From NCBI RefSeq assembly GCF_024814435.1, contig NZ_JANUXY010000003.1, positions 124,001 to 188,000 of the forward strand: a stretch of DNA of 64,000 nucleotides. The letters are read 5' to 3'. Made by a program: the position numbers and the translations under genes. The notes under the pieces are model-generated. The model ran no database searches. It saw nothing but the letters and a program-made list of their open reading frames with translations, and was not told the DNA's origin. Below, in pieces: positions 8,637 through 17,804 of this stretch (position 1 is its first letter; each line of letters opens with the position of its first letter). Source of the DNA: Staphylococcus americanisciuri (GTDB lineage: Bacteria; Bacillota; Bacilli; Staphylococcales; Staphylococcaceae).

Positions 8637-9193
8637 ACATTTGCACTCCTTTTAATCAATTGAACATTGAATTTTAGGTATTTTACTAACAAGATAAAAG
8701 TCCATTTTGTCAGATAAAAACATATGACATACAGTACAAGTCCTAACCCGAAATATCCAAATGCCGCATACCAATCAGGCGTAACCAATTGAATATTGTC
8801 ATAGAAGAAATGTACCCACAACAACAATAACGGGGCACCGATCATCACAATACTTGAAATGGCAAGACCAAATAATATACCCAATACGATGAAGACAGGA
8901 CCTAAAACAAGCATGATATTGAGAAAACTTAAAGCCACCACAGCGAAAATCGCCGCTAGCAAATTACGAAAGCTTTTTGTTTCTTCCGCTTGATTAACTG
9001 CCGAATCAGCTACAAGCTCTTTAGCAATGATTTTAGGGTCTCCAAGTGTCTCAATAATTTCCGATTCTGTTTTACCATCCCTTAAGCCTTCGATAAAATG
9101 ATTATCATACTCCGCTACGATATCTTGTTTCTCTTGTTCTGGTATATATTTCAAGTGGTAGTATAGCGTATTTAAGTAATCTTTCTTCGTCAC
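8633..9193 (-). CDS. DUF1700 membrane protein
   Basis: The 186-residue protein starts with the DUF1700 signature: a cytosolic segment with EYDNHF and a TLGDPKIIAKEL motif (residues 25-60), then two hydrophobic regions (about residues 80-130) and a third near 150-170. It begins with GTG at 9193, overlapping the padR stop (GTGA), so translation is coupled. The protein family is found next to PadR regulators and is thought to act with them in envelope-related signalling. No enzymatic motif seen. Confidence 0.87.
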   Translation of the reverse strand: MTKKDYLNTLYYHLKYIPEQEKQDIVAEYDNHFIEGLRDGKTESEIIETLGDPKIIAKELVADSAVNQAEETKSFRNLLAAIFAVVALSFLNIMLVLGPVFIVLGILFGLAISSIVMIGAPLLLLWVHFFYDNIQLVTPDWYAAFGYFGLGLVLYVICFYLTKWTFILLVKYLKFNVQLIKRSANV

Positions 9194-9510
9194 TGTGCCT
9201 CACTCTCCTTAATAAATATTGATACAATGTCCGAAAATTGTTCCCACTGTTGACGCAATTCTTTTAAGCGCTCATTTCCAACCTCAGTCATTTGATAATA
9301 CTTACGTGCCGGTCCTTCATTCGACGGTTGGTAATACGTAGATAGGCTTCCTTCTTTGACAAGTCTTCTCAAAATAGGATATACCGTTCCCTCTGCTATG
9401 GTCATGTGTCTTGAAATATTCTGCACTAATGAATAACCATATTGTGCTTCACGCTTAATAATAAGCAACACAATCATTTCTAAAGCACCTTTTTTAAATT
9501 GTACATTCAT
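9190..9510 (-). CDS. PadR-family transcriptional regulator
   Basis: The 106-residue protein has the PadR winged helix: KGALEMIVLLIIKREAQYGY at the N-terminus, a SRHMTIAEGTVYPILRRLVKEG recognition helix and wing near residues 30-52, and the GPARKYYQMTEVG motif. It heads the DUF1700/DUF4097 operon and very likely represses it. Upstream DNA at 9525-9620 carries repeated TAGTACTA/AGTACTA-like half sites (near 9537, 9582 and 9601) that could be its operators; the exact site is not resolved. Good GAGGTGA ribosome site. Confidence 0.9.
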   Translation of the reverse strand: MNVQFKKGALEMIVLLIIKREAQYGYSLVQNISRHMTIAEGTVYPILRRLVKEGSLSTYYQPSNEGPARKYYQMTEVGNERLKELRQQWEQFSDIVSIFIKESEAQ

Positions 9511-9642
9511 ATCTTCACCTCAGTATACATGGATTAGTACTAAATAATATATAGTAGTTGATTCGTTTATAGTATATCACCGAGTACTAAACATTACAAG
9601 GTACTATACTATAATTTTTTATATTTCTATCCATAAAACTTT

Positions 9643-10374
9643 CTAGTCATTATCTATATATAAATTTTGAACAAGCGTTTCATCTTCCGTATCGATTAAC
9701 AATTGATAATAACTACGATTCAATAACGAATTATTAGAATGCGTACAACTAAAATGATTGAGCTGATCCACACATATATCCCCTGTAGCCACTGTCTGAC
9801 CGAGTGAATCCATAAGAATATATGTTGGAATGGGCGCCCCTTCGATATCTGTAATTTTCAATTGTACCTCTAGTCTTTCACTGTTCACATTGTAATCAGT
9901 CGCGACATCATAACTTACAATACGATCATTCGCACGTTCAACAATATAGAGCGTATTCAGTTGTCTTTTTAGCTGTTCGCTCATATCATCATGTTTTACA
10001 ATCATTATTAGTGTATTCTCTGACTCAGATATGTACTGTGTGAGATCATGCACACCAGTTAAACATTTAGATATCATTACTGCCCTATTATTTATTAATA
10101 ATGTTCCAGATACATCTAATTGACGCATATCAATCAGATAATCTTTACTTCCATCATAATCAGTTATCTCAAAATTTTTCGTATAAAAGATGGATTGTGA
10201 TAGCTGATCATAATCGCAATCCCATCCATCTCTCAGCATTGTAATCGCATGTCGATACATGATGGACGGTGCCACCTTATACTCTTCATAGCTACTAAAA
10301 GGGAGCGCATATTCTACACACGTCATTCTTTTATTAAATCGATTTATTTCTTCTTTAATATTTTTTGTAAACAT
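9643..10374 (-). CDS. Lone GH2-like sugar-binding/Ig-like fragment, function unknown
   Basis: A 243-residue protein that I cannot assign firmly. The first 130 residues resemble the jelly-roll domain of family 2 glycoside hydrolases (Y-T-K-N-F-E-I, then G-T-L-L-I-N-N and L-T-Q-Y-I-S-E-S-E-N-T-L), and residues 165-240 resemble the Ig-like middle domain. No TIM-barrel catalytic domain follows, so it would lack the active-site glutamates; GH2 enzymes are normally over 600 residues. Start ATG at 10374 has AGGAG 8 bp upstream. It is divergent from an AraC regulator typical of sugar operons. It may be a remnant or a stand-alone binding protein. Confidence 0.55.
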   Translation of the reverse strand: MFTKNIKEEINRFNKRMTCVEYALPFSSYEEYKVAPSIMYRHAITMLRDGWDCDYDQLSQSIFYTKNFEITDYDGSKDYLIDMRQLDVSGTLLINNRAVMISKCLTGVHDLTQYISESENTLIMIVKHDDMSEQLKRQLNTLYIVERANDRIVSYDVATDYNVNSERLEVQLKITDIEGAPIPTYILMDSLGQTVATGDICVDQLNHFSCTHSNNSLLNRSYYQLLIDTEDETLVQNLYIDND

Positions 10375-10454
10375 CAAATTATCTCCTGCTCTATAATTTA
10401 TTTTTTTACTTTAGAAATTTAGCACATATCAATTAAAAGACATATTCAATTATC

Positions 10455-11360
10455 ATGAAAAAACATGTTAAAATGTTTCCATATTATGAACATTTTAGGA
10501 TGAAAAACATTATGCAATTGTTATGGAAAAAATTTAAAAAGCGTTATATAGAAGCAAATATTGATGAATGTGGTATAGAGATTGGCTCTCCTCACACAGG
10601 TTATCAATATAAAGTAACGAAATCCGCCGTACTCCATGTTGTGATGTCTGGTAGTGGGACTTTTTCGTACAATGGTGAAAGTTATCATTTACAAACAGGT
10701 GACCTTTTCTTACTGCAACGTGGTATGGAAGTTAGCTATCAATCCTCATTAGACGACCCATGGATATACTATTGGGTTGGATTCAGCGGACACGTCGCCA
10801 ACGATTATTTACAGCGCACACAACTTATCGATGTCCCAGTTGTACAAAATACTGATACACACGCTGTCTCACAACTCGTTGAACAGATGTGCATCACCGC
10901 TCAAAACTATAACCTTAAAAATGCTGATGACATTCAACATATGCGTGATTTATACCACTTATTATTTGCGCTATGTCAGGTTGCACCTAAGTATTTCCAA
11001 CCACGGGAGAATGAAAGCTATTCAAATATCAGAGAGGCGCTTCGTTTTATGAATCGAAACTATATGCAGCCAATTACAATTGAACAAGTTGCTCGCCATG
11101 TCAATATGAGTAGAAACTATCTGTATAAGCTGTTCAAACAAAATATTGATCAATCACCACAGAGTTATTTGATACAATTGCGCATGTTTCAAGCAGCAAA
11201 ACTACTCAAAGAAACCTCTTTACAAAGCCAAGAAATCTCTGCTTGTGTGGGCTACAAAGATCCCTTGATGTTTTCAAAAGCTTTCAAGAAATTCTTTGGT
11301 GATAGCCCTACAACATATCGTCGTAAAAATGAAGTTGTCAGAGATGCACTTAGGGATTGA
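10455..11360 (+). CDS. AraC-family regulator with cupin sensor domain
   Basis: About 300 residues: an N-terminal cupin-like domain (GSGTFSYNGESYHLQTGDLFLL near residues 71-94, PWIYYWVGFSG near 106) and a C-terminal double HTH (TIEQVARHVNMSRNYLYKLFK near 208 and the PQSYLIQLRMFQAAKLL/YKDPLMFSKAFKKFFG segment). This is the MsmR/RafR-type architecture that usually activates sugar-utilisation genes. The 5' end is uncertain: no clear ribosome site precedes the ATG at 10455, and ATGs at 10473 and 10500 are alternatives. Divergent from the GH2-like gene, its likely target. Confidence 0.85.
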   Translation: MKKHVKMFPYYEHFRMKNIMQLLWKKFKKRYIEANIDECGIEIGSPHTGYQYKVTKSAVLHVVMSGSGTFSYNGESYHLQTGDLFLLQRGMEVSYQSSLDDPWIYYWVGFSGHVANDYLQRTQLIDVPVVQNTDTHAVSQLVEQMCITAQNYNLKNADDIQHMRDLYHLLFALCQVAPKYFQPRENESYSNIREALRFMNRNYMQPITIEQVARHVNMSRNYLYKLFKQNIDQSPQSYLIQLRMFQAAKLLKETSLQSQEISACVGYKDPLMFSKAFKKFFGDSPTTYRRKNEVVRDALRD

Positions 11361-11394
11361 GCCACATTACATCATCACTTTTTAACAAATCTCA

Positions 11395-11560
11395 AGCATG
11401 GATAGAAAATACTACCTAAAGTAAGCAAATGTTATAAAAAGCAATAGTTGACTGGATTGGAAATGGCTTTTCTGAGCTTTTTCAATCCTATTCAGGCTTG
11501 TTGTGGTGAAACATAGAAGTCTTTTTAGAAACATGAGCTCCCTATTCTCCAGTCTAATCT
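11395..11560. repeat. Dispersed two-hairpin intergenic repeat, copy 2
   Basis: A full-length copy closely related to 15950-16110: a leading segment with CTAAAGTAAG...ATGTTATAAAAA, a first stem around TTGACTGGATTGGAAA/TTTTTCAATCC, and a second stem with the CTTTTTAGAAA loop. It fills most of the 437-bp gap between the AraC gene and gltS; the rest of that gap is AT-rich gltS upstream DNA in which I see no convincing gene. Confidence 0.75.
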
Positions 11561-11797
11561 CATTCAACTTAATGTATCTATCATTGTTTCTCCTTTCCCT
11601 ATGTATAACATTTATATTTCAAAACACATATGTGTTAATAATGATATTTTGTGTAAAAAGTATAAATTTCGATCAATAAATAACATACTAGCAAAAAATC
11701 TTCATTACAATATAGAATTTTTTATAAATAAAAAGTATAATTATATAATGTGGGCGTATAAAACTTTTCTCAATCAATTAATAAGGGGGAACAAAAT

Positions 11798-13009
11798 ATG
11801 ATTGAACTTAGTAGTATTACAACATTATTCCTTGCATGTCTCCTACTCATTATCGGACAAGCAATTATCAATAAGGTCGAAATTTTCAATCGTTTAAGTA
11901 TTCCAGCACCTGTAATCGGTGGCTTAATTTTTGCAATTATCTCAGCCATTTTAGCCTCAACAGGTGTCGTAACGATTAAATTAGATGGTAAATTTTTCCA
12001 AAACTTTTTCATGTTAGCATTCTTCACAACAATCGGGCTTGGCGCATCTTTCAAATTATTAAAAATGGGTGGCAAAATTTTAATCATTTATTGGTTACTC
12101 TGTGGTGTTTTAGCGACATTCCAAAACGTGATTGGTGTCTCCGTAGCCAAACTTCTACACATTGATCCATTGCTCGGCTTGACAGCTGGCGCTATGTCCA
12201 TGGAAGGTGGACATGGTAATGCAGCTGCGTATGGACAAACTATCCAAGACTATGGTGTGGATTCAGCTGTTGCAGCCGCACTTGCTGCAGCAACATTAGG
12301 ACTCGTAGCTGGTGGTCTATTAGGGGGACCTATCGTGCGCTACCTTATTAAACGCTATGATTTAGCACCTAACAATACTGATATGATGCAAAAAGACTAT
12401 TCTGAAGTAGACTTAAACAAGCGTCTTCATAAACATTTCACACTTAATGAAGTCTTCTTTATTCAAATGGCAATCATCCTATTTTGTATGGCAGTAGGAA
12501 CTTATCTTGGGGAACAATTCAGCTCAGCAACAGGCTTTAACATTCCGCTTTACGTTGCCTCAATGTTTGTAGCTGTAATTATTCGTAACATATCAGAATT
12601 ACTGAATTTAAATATTATTGATTTAAAATTAACAAATGAAATTGGCGATATTTCATTAAGCGTCTTCCTATCTATCGCATTAATGAGTATCGAATTAACA
12701 GAAATTTACAATCTTGCTTTACCTCTCGTTATTATCGTCTTATTCCAAATTGTGTTTGTATCGCTCTTCTCAATATTTGTAGTCTTCCGCTTACTCGGCA
12801 AAGACTATGATGCTGCAGTTATGATTGGTGGCTTTATCGGTCATGGACTCGGGGCTACACCAAATGCAATGGCGAACTTAGATGCTATAACGAAAAAATT
12901 TGGTGACTCACCACGTGCATATTTAGTTGTGCCAATAGTAGGTGCCTTCCTTGTTGACCTACTTGGTGTGCCGATCATTACAACATTTATAGAAATTTTC
13001 AGACCATAA
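11798..13009 (+). CDS. gltS: Sodium/glutamate symporter
   Basis: The 403-residue membrane protein imports glutamate with Na+. It has about ten spans in two inverted halves, each with a glycine-rich reentrant loop (GAMSMEGGHGNAAAYG near residue 130 and GGFIGHGLGATPNAMANL near residue 345), which are the GltS family signatures. Good ribosome site AAGGGGG before ATG at 11798. It stands alone and ends at a strong bidirectional terminator. Confidence 0.95.
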   Translation: MIELSSITTLFLACLLLIIGQAIINKVEIFNRLSIPAPVIGGLIFAIISAILASTGVVTIKLDGKFFQNFFMLAFFTTIGLGASFKLLKMGGKILIIYWLLCGVLATFQNVIGVSVAKLLHIDPLLGLTAGAMSMEGGHGNAAAYGQTIQDYGVDSAVAAALAAATLGLVAGGLLGGPIVRYLIKRYDLAPNNTDMMQKDYSEVDLNKRLHKHFTLNEVFFIQMAIILFCMAVGTYLGEQFSSATGFNIPLYVASMFVAVIIRNISELLNLNIIDLKLTNEIGDISLSVFLSIALMSIELTEIYNLALPLVIIVLFQIVFVSLFSIFVVFRLLGKDYDAAVMIGGFIGHGLGATPNAMANLDAITKKFGDSPRAYLVVPIVGAFLVDLLGVPIITTFIEIFRP

Positions 13010-13014
13010 TACAG

Positions 13015-13053
13015 AAAAACACGGTACCGTAACCATATGCGTACCGTGTTTTT
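13015..13053. terminator. Bidirectional terminator between gltS and the CobW GTPase gene
   Basis: AAAAACACGGTAC (13015-13027) pairs perfectly with GTACCGTGTTTTT (13041-13053) between convergent genes. Confidence 0.9.
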
Positions 13054-13070
13054 GTACTCTTTTTAGTTTG

Positions 13071-14267
13071 TTATCTAATCTGCCAACCATAGGGATCTTC
13101 TAGCTGAGACCAATTTGCCTCTATTTCTGTCTCATTCACTAAACATGCATCTAATTCGCGTGTCATCGCTTCTTCATCCAAATCTATGCCAATCACCACA
13201 AGTTGTGTTTGACGATCTCCATGCTCTGGATCCCAATCTTCGCGTACATCCTCACGTGCTTGAAGAATCGCCGCACGTTCTGCTTTAGGCATTGTCGCTA
13301 TCCAATAAGTAGCAGGATGAATAGCAACTACACTCCCTGCTTGAGACACCAGACACGCCACCTCATTATACTGTGCAAGCCAAGCAATCCCTTTGGCACG
13401 TACAATACTTTGTGGCATATTTTCTAGCCAGTCATTGAAACGTTGCGCATGAAAAGGGCGTCGACGTTTATAGACAAACGCCGAAAAGCCATATTCTTCT
13501 GTTTCTGGCGTATGTGTCACATGGCCACCTGCCTCTAACTCTTGTAACCACCCCGCAGATTGACTAGCTTGTTCAAAATTAAATAAGCCTGTATTTAATA
13601 CCTCATTCAAGTCAACCTGTCCTTGATGCGCTCTGATTATTTTGGCAGAGGGTTGTAGCTTTCTTAACATCGCTTCTAATCGATTCATTTCATCTTCAGT
13701 AACCAAATCCACTTTATTTAACACTAGCACATCACAAAATTCAATTTGCTCAATTAACAAGTCTGCAATCGTACGTTCGTCTTCATCGCTCACACCTTGG
13801 TTTCTATCTACTAATAACTCTTCTGAGCAATAATCTCTCATAAATCGATGCGCATCTACTACCGTAACCATTGTATCCAGCCGACATAATTCAGTTAGAT
13901 CAATACCAATCTCTTCATCAATATAGGAGAAAGTCTGTGCAACTGGAACAGGTTCTGAAATTCCCGTCGATTCAATAACAATTTGATCAATACCACCACG
14001 TTCAGCAATCGCTTTTACTTCTCGTAGTAAGTCTTCACGCAACGTACAGCAAATACAGCCATTAGATAACTCTACTAACTTTTCATCTGTATGTGACAGA
14101 CCCCCACCCTCTGCAATAAGGTCTTTATCGATATTCACTTCACTCATATCATTCACAATCACTGCAATCCGGCGCCCTTCACGATGATTCAATATATGAT
14201 TCAATAGCGTCGTTTTTCCTGAACCTAAATAGCCACTGAGCACAGTAACTGGTATCTTATTCGTCAT
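13071..14267 (-). CDS. CobW/COG0523 GTPase, zinc-responsive metallochaperone
   Basis: About 398 residues. The N-terminal GTPase domain has [15 protein letters not shown] (P-loop, near residue 10), the metal-binding [11 protein letters not shown] (CxCC motif, near residue 71), an ESTGISEP switch and NKVD. A C-terminal CobW_C domain follows, with acidic and His-containing linkers. ATG at 14267 is chosen because GAGGAA lies upstream. A near-perfect Zur operator lies directly upstream, so expression should rise in zinc limitation. This matches the YciC/ZagA role of moving zinc to client proteins; the client is unknown. Confidence 0.9.
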   Translation of the reverse strand: MTNKIPVTVLSGYLGSGKTTLLNHILNHREGRRIAVIVNDMSEVNIDKDLIAEGGGLSHTDEKLVELSNGCICCTLREDLLREVKAIAERGGIDQIVIESTGISEPVPVAQTFSYIDEEIGIDLTELCRLDTMVTVVDAHRFMRDYCSEELLVDRNQGVSDEDERTIADLLIEQIEFCDVLVLNKVDLVTEDEMNRLEAMLRKLQPSAKIIRAHQGQVDLNEVLNTGLFNFEQASQSAGWLQELEAGGHVTHTPETEEYGFSAFVYKRRRPFHAQRFNDWLENMPQSIVRAKGIAWLAQYNEVACLVSQAGSVVAIHPATYWIATMPKAERAAILQAREDVREDWDPEHGDRQTQLVVIGIDLDEEAMTRELDACLVNETEIEANWSQLEDPYGWQIR

Positions 14268-14288
14268 ATAAAATTCCTCGCTTTTCTC

Positions 14289-14310
14289 AAATCGTAACAA
14301 TTACGTTTTA
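14289..14310 (-). promoter_or_regulatory. Zur box upstream of the CobW GTPase gene
   Basis: AAATCGTAACAATTACGTTT contains CGTAA-CAA-TTACG, perfect 5-bp arms around 3 bases, and closely fits the Zur consensus of Gram-positives (TCGTAATNATTACGA). It sits about 20 bp before the minus-strand start, just downstream of a TATTAT/TATACT -10 region, so repressor binding would block transcription start. Confidence 0.82.
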
Positions 14311-14389
14311 AAGTATATAATACCCTTAGGTCATGTCGCAACATTTTATGCTATATTAGAAAGAGATTGACTTGCGAGGAGTGATGACA

Positions 14390-14866
14390 ATGCTTAGCTA
14401 CCCTTTTAGTGATCATACTATAGTAGACAATGCTTGGATTGACCGAAATGGGCATATGAATGATGCTGCTTACGCACGTGTTTTTAGTCTAGCAATCGAT
14501 CATTTTCATGACCAGATTGGATTGACAACTGCAGAACGTGAGGTGCGCAATTATACCGTCTTCACACTAGAGACTCATATCACGTATTTGCAGGAAATTG
14601 AACGTGGACATACAATCAGTATCAAAGTCCGTATTTATGATTATGATGCCAAGCGTACACATTTTTTTATGGAATTATTCGATACAAAAACAAACACATT
14701 GTGCGCCACTGGTGAAACAATGATGATGGGCATTGACCGCAATACACGCCGTTCTGCCCCCTATCCAGATGATATTTATAGACAACTCGCACATTACTTT
14801 ACATCACAAGGTCAACAACAATGGCCAGAACAACTCGGTCATCGCATGAGCATACCTCAAAAATAA
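14390..14866 (+). CDS. Hot-dog fold acyl-CoA thioesterase
   Basis: The 158-residue protein has a 4HBT hot-dog domain: TIVDNAWIDRNGHMNDAAYA at the N-terminus, with the Asp/Asn-Gly-His-Met-Asn pattern of 4-hydroxybenzoyl-CoA and betainyl-CoA-type thioesterases, then LETHITYLQEIERG and GETMMMGID. It should hydrolyse a CoA thioester in the cytosol; the substrate is unknown. ATG at 14390 is preferred (AGGAG 8 bp upstream) over ATG 14384 and TTG 14372. Divergent from the CobW gene. Confidence 0.82.
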   Translation: MLSYPFSDHTIVDNAWIDRNGHMNDAAYARVFSLAIDHFHDQIGLTTAEREVRNYTVFTLETHITYLQEIERGHTISIKVRIYDYDAKRTHFFMELFDTKTNTLCATGETMMMGIDRNTRRSAPYPDDIYRQLAHYFTSQGQQQWPEQLGHRMSIPQK

Positions 14867-14875
14867 CAACACACA

Positions 14876-14919
14876 AAACACCGTATTTAACGGACATACT
14901 TCCCATCTATACGGTGTTT
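14876..14919. terminator. Bidirectional terminator
   Basis: AAACACCGTAT (14876-14886) pairs with ATACGGTGTTT (14909-14919) between the convergent thioesterase and dehydrogenase genes. Confidence 0.85.
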
Positions 14920-14924
14920 GATTA

Positions 14925-15854
14925 TTATTTGTGATAATACGTATCAATCGTCTTTTGAATATATGCTTGTGCTTGTTCAAATTGCTGGAACTCGGTCGTA
15001 TCCAAAGAAATATTGTATACTTGACCAATACCTTGTCGTGTAACCAATGTTGGCAGACTAATTGCCAAACGTCCATCTGTAGTAAGCGATGTAAGTGGTA
15101 AAATGGATTTTTCATTCAACACAAGACTTTTCACTAATTCGACTGTCGTCTTTGCTATTGCAACATTCGTCCACCCTTTGTCTCGGAACACATCAAAGGA
15201 TACTTTGTCAATTTGTTGCGTAATCACTTTACGGTCAATTTGTGGCTTCCCTGACAATACTTCAAACTCATCCAACAGCATACCAGCAATTGTTACCTTA
15301 CTCCATACAGGTACCGCATGTTGTCCATGTTCTCCAATTACAAAAGCTTCTACACTTTTCGGATCAATATCATAATGGTTCGCAATCAGTGTTCTGAAAC
15401 GTGCGCTTTCCAGTAACGTTCCAGTCCCCATAATTTTCTCATTCGGATAATCATTCACTTGTGTTGCTACATACGTCATCGTGTCCACTGGATTCGATAC
15501 AATAACGATAAGTGGTTGTTGAGTCACTGCGTTAATACGATTCATCACATCTGTCACGACTTCCACATTTCCTTTTGTTAATGCCGTTCGATCAGGTAAA
15601 TTAGGATCTGTCGCAATACTCGCTGTCACTACAACTACATCCGCATCGACTAAATCTTGATAATCACCACAATTGATGCGAATATGACTTGTCGCTTTCA
15701 AGCCCTGTGCATGTTGATGATCCAAAATTTCCCCTCTTGCTAATGCTTCATTCGTATCGATGACCACAATATCTGAAAAAAGATTCAAATATTGAATATC
15801 TGTCAAAATCTGACTTCCTACTTTACCAACACCTATTAAACCTAGTTTCATCAT
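14925..15854 (-). CDS. L-lactate/L-2-hydroxyacid dehydrogenase family
   Basis: About 309 residues of the LDH/MDH fold: GLIGVGKVGS NAD loop, VVIDTNE acidic end of strand 2, SNPVDTMTY, GTGTLLESARFR (substrate Arg) and the catalytic-His motif GEHG. The active-site loop reads ATDPNLPDRTAL rather than the Gln-Lys-Pro-Gly-Glu-Thr-Arg of true LDHs, and GEHGQHAVPVW replaces GEHGDSE; both suggest a broader 2-hydroxyacid specificity such as hydroxyisocaproate. GGGGAG lies 6 bp before the ATG at 15854. Alone on its transcript. Substrate is inferred only. Confidence 0.8.
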   Translation of the reverse strand: MMKLGLIGVGKVGSQILTDIQYLNLFSDIVVIDTNEALARGEILDHQHAQGLKATSHIRINCGDYQDLVDADVVVVTASIATDPNLPDRTALTKGNVEVVTDVMNRINAVTQQPLIVIVSNPVDTMTYVATQVNDYPNEKIMGTGTLLESARFRTLIANHYDIDPKSVEAFVIGEHGQHAVPVWSKVTIAGMLLDEFEVLSGKPQIDRKVITQQIDKVSFDVFRDKGWTNVAIAKTTVELVKSLVLNEKSILPLTSLTTDGRLAISLPTLVTRQGIGQVYNISLDTTEFQQFEQAQAYIQKTIDTYYHK

Positions 15855-15949
15855 TGTCATCTCCCCATCTATTATATTTAAGAAAATTCTAAAAATTATC
15901 TTTGTACGTTCATCTTATCTATTAAGCTATATCAAGTACAAGACTTTTA

Positions 15950-16110
15950 TAAAATGATTCAAAAACGCTATCCAAAGTAAGAAAATGTTGTAAAAAACAG
16001 TAGCTGACCGGAGTGAAAATACGCTTTCCCAAGTTTTTTCACCCCTGATCAGCCTTGCCGGGGTGGAACAACAGAATCTTTTTAGAAAACTGAGATTCCT
16101 GCCCCACTCC
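15950..16110. repeat. Dispersed two-hairpin intergenic repeat, copy 3 (best formed)
   Basis: Two stems in tandem: GCTGACCGGAGTGAAAA (from 16003) with TTTTTTCACCCCTGATCAGC (to 16053), then GGGGTGGAACAACAGAATCT with AGATTCCTGCCCCACTCC (to 16110) closed by a CTTTTTAGAAAACTG loop. It occupies most of the gap between two minus-strand genes and may terminate the PTS IIC transcript. Confidence 0.8.
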
Positions 16111-16130
16111 CAATCGTTTTTTTGGTTATA

Positions 16131-17162
16131 TTATGCATCTGTTGCCCCACGTGCAATCATATCCTGCTTTGTGACAACCGGATAATTTTTGAAAACCATT
16201 GAACCTAATACACCAGCAATCAAGCCAATCACCGCCATTGCAACACCATATAATACAACTGTTAACCAATCATTAAAGCCGAACATTACGAGAAACCCTG
16301 CAATTGGTGTTGCTGTGCCTGTCGCATCATTAATTAATCCAGATAGTGCGATAACTAGACCTGCTGCCGCACCACCAACAAAGTTCGTTAAATACACAGG
16401 AATCGGGTTCGCTGATACAATATCTGCCTGTGATAATGGCTCAATACTCACTGAGATCGTTGCTTTGCGATCACCAAGACGTAAACGATGGAACAATGCG
16501 CCATTCATAAACGCTGAGCTAAAGGCTGCCATTGCACCAATTGCCATAGGAACACCGGTTAGTCCAAGCAATGCAGTCAGTGCCATTGAACTTAATGGGG
16601 CTGTACCTACTACTGTAATGATACCGCCTAATATAATTCCCATGAAAATTGGATTTGCATCTGTAGAACTTTGGATAATATCACCAATTTTTAATAGTGT
16701 GTTATTAACCACTGGCGTTAAACCTGCTGCAATTAAACGGGCAAGTGGTGCAACGACGATCACTGCACCTATTAAATCCACACCATCTGGCACATATTTT
16801 TCCGTATATTTCATTAAATAACCAATAATATAACCCGCAAAAAAGCCAGGTAATAAATCCATACCACCACAAGCTGCTGCGATAACTAATGCATAGACCG
16901 GTGACACACCAATCGCAAGTGCTGTTAATCCAGCAGCTGCCACACCGCCTAGGCCACCTGCAGCATCACCAAGCTCACCTAAAAACTTAATGCCTAATAC
17001 TTCACCGCCAACGTATTTGTTAAATGCTTCCACTAAAAACGTCGCAATTGCTGCATTTGCTAATGCCCCCATCGCACGCATACCATTCGGCGCTTTGTAA
17101 GTAAATAATGTGAAAATAACGAGGACTAAAATCAAAAATAGTGTACCAACCAATAAATCCAT
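16131..17162 (-). CDS. PTS system IIC subunit (EIIC_2-type), orphan
   Basis: About 343 residues with roughly ten hydrophobic segments rich in Gly and Ala; blocks such as GVAAAGLTALAIG, GGIITVVGTAPLSSMAL and MNGALFHRLRLGDRKATISVSIEPLSQ are of the PTS_EIIC_2 family. No IIA or IIB gene is adjacent, so if it transports sugar by phosphorylation it must borrow those parts; the substrate is not predictable. The ATG at 17162 has AAAGGAGAGG upstream. Upstream promoter candidate TTGATA-17-TAGACT. Confidence 0.82.
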   Translation of the reverse strand: MDLLVGTLFLILVLVIFTLFTYKAPNGMRAMGALANAAIATFLVEAFNKYVGGEVLGIKFLGELGDAAGGLGGVAAAGLTALAIGVSPVYALVIAAACGGMDLLPGFFAGYIIGYLMKYTEKYVPDGVDLIGAVIVVAPLARLIAAGLTPVVNNTLLKIGDIIQSSTDANPIFMGIILGGIITVVGTAPLSSMALTALLGLTGVPMAIGAMAAFSSAFMNGALFHRLRLGDRKATISVSIEPLSQADIVSANPIPVYLTNFVGGAAAGLVIALSGLINDATGTATPIAGFLVMFGFNDWLTVVLYGVAMAVIGLIAGVLGSMVFKNYPVVTKQDMIARGATDA

Positions 17163-17392
17163 GGAACCTCTCCTTTTAGTAATCAACTGAGATTGCAGTC
17201 TATTCCCTACATAACCTGTATATCAAGACGACTTCGCAACCATCAACTAAAGTGAAAATATCCTTTGACAATCTTTTCACTGTTTATTCCCTTACTTCAA
17301 AATTCAAAATTATATATAACAAGTATTCTACTAAAAACATTAATTGATTGCACGGTATTTTTTTTGATTTTTTAATATAAGCGTAAAAAAAA

Positions 17393-17421
17393 GAGAGTCC
17401 AGTTTTTACCTGTCAACTCTC
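17393..17421 (-). terminator. Terminator after the decayed hydrolase
   Basis: On the minus strand GAGAGT and ACTCTC flank a short loop and are followed by an uninterrupted T tract (17384-17392 region as A on the plus strand). It ends the MFS-hydrolase remnant transcript. Confidence 0.7.
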
Positions 17422-17439
17422 AAATAATCATTCATTTCA

Positions 17440-17804
17440 AAATTAAATGATACCTTCTTTTTCTTTGATAGTATGTGTGAGGTACATGGTTCCCATCCAA
17501 CGCTTTATATAGATACCAATGTTTATGCATAGTTCATTGCTAATAATGTGTCATTAAAATTTAATACTTCATCCTTATCTCCTTGAATCATATGAACCTC
17601 TGAATCTATACGATTGATAAACCTCTCTTTAAATCAATTCAACGCATCAATTGACACTTTTTTTATGTGATTTTCTAGACCCATTAGTGGCGCAATAGCT
17701 ATCACTTTACCTATCTTAATATTTAAGTGCTCGGATATGAGTAAAGATAAAGTAGCACCAAAACTTCCTCCATTAAAATAATTATGAGCGCCACTATAAA
17801 GCAT
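17440..17804 (-). pseudogene. Decayed alpha/beta hydrolase remnant
   Basis: Translating the minus strand from an ATG at 17804 gives a coding-like stretch with the nucleophile elbow G-G-S-F-G-A, then AIAPLMGLENHIKK and, after an in-frame TGA, a segment E-V-H-M-I-Q-G-D-K-D-E-V typical of the acid-residue loop of alpha/beta hydrolases. Further stops follow. The N-terminal third of a normal hydrolase is missing. It overlaps the end of the MFS gene, so it looks like the truncated second gene of an operon. No product is expected. Confidence 0.6.

Noticed and set aside
11601..11801. 66-codon plus-strand frame before gltS
   Set aside because: It has no ribosome site, an AT-driven composition (Ile, Asn, Lys, Tyr) and runs over the gltS ribosome site and start.
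16189..16821. 210-codon plus-strand frame opposite the PTS IIC gene
   Set aside because: Composition (Pro, Thr, Ile, Ala rich) is the mirror of the Gly/Ala-rich membrane protein on the minus strand.
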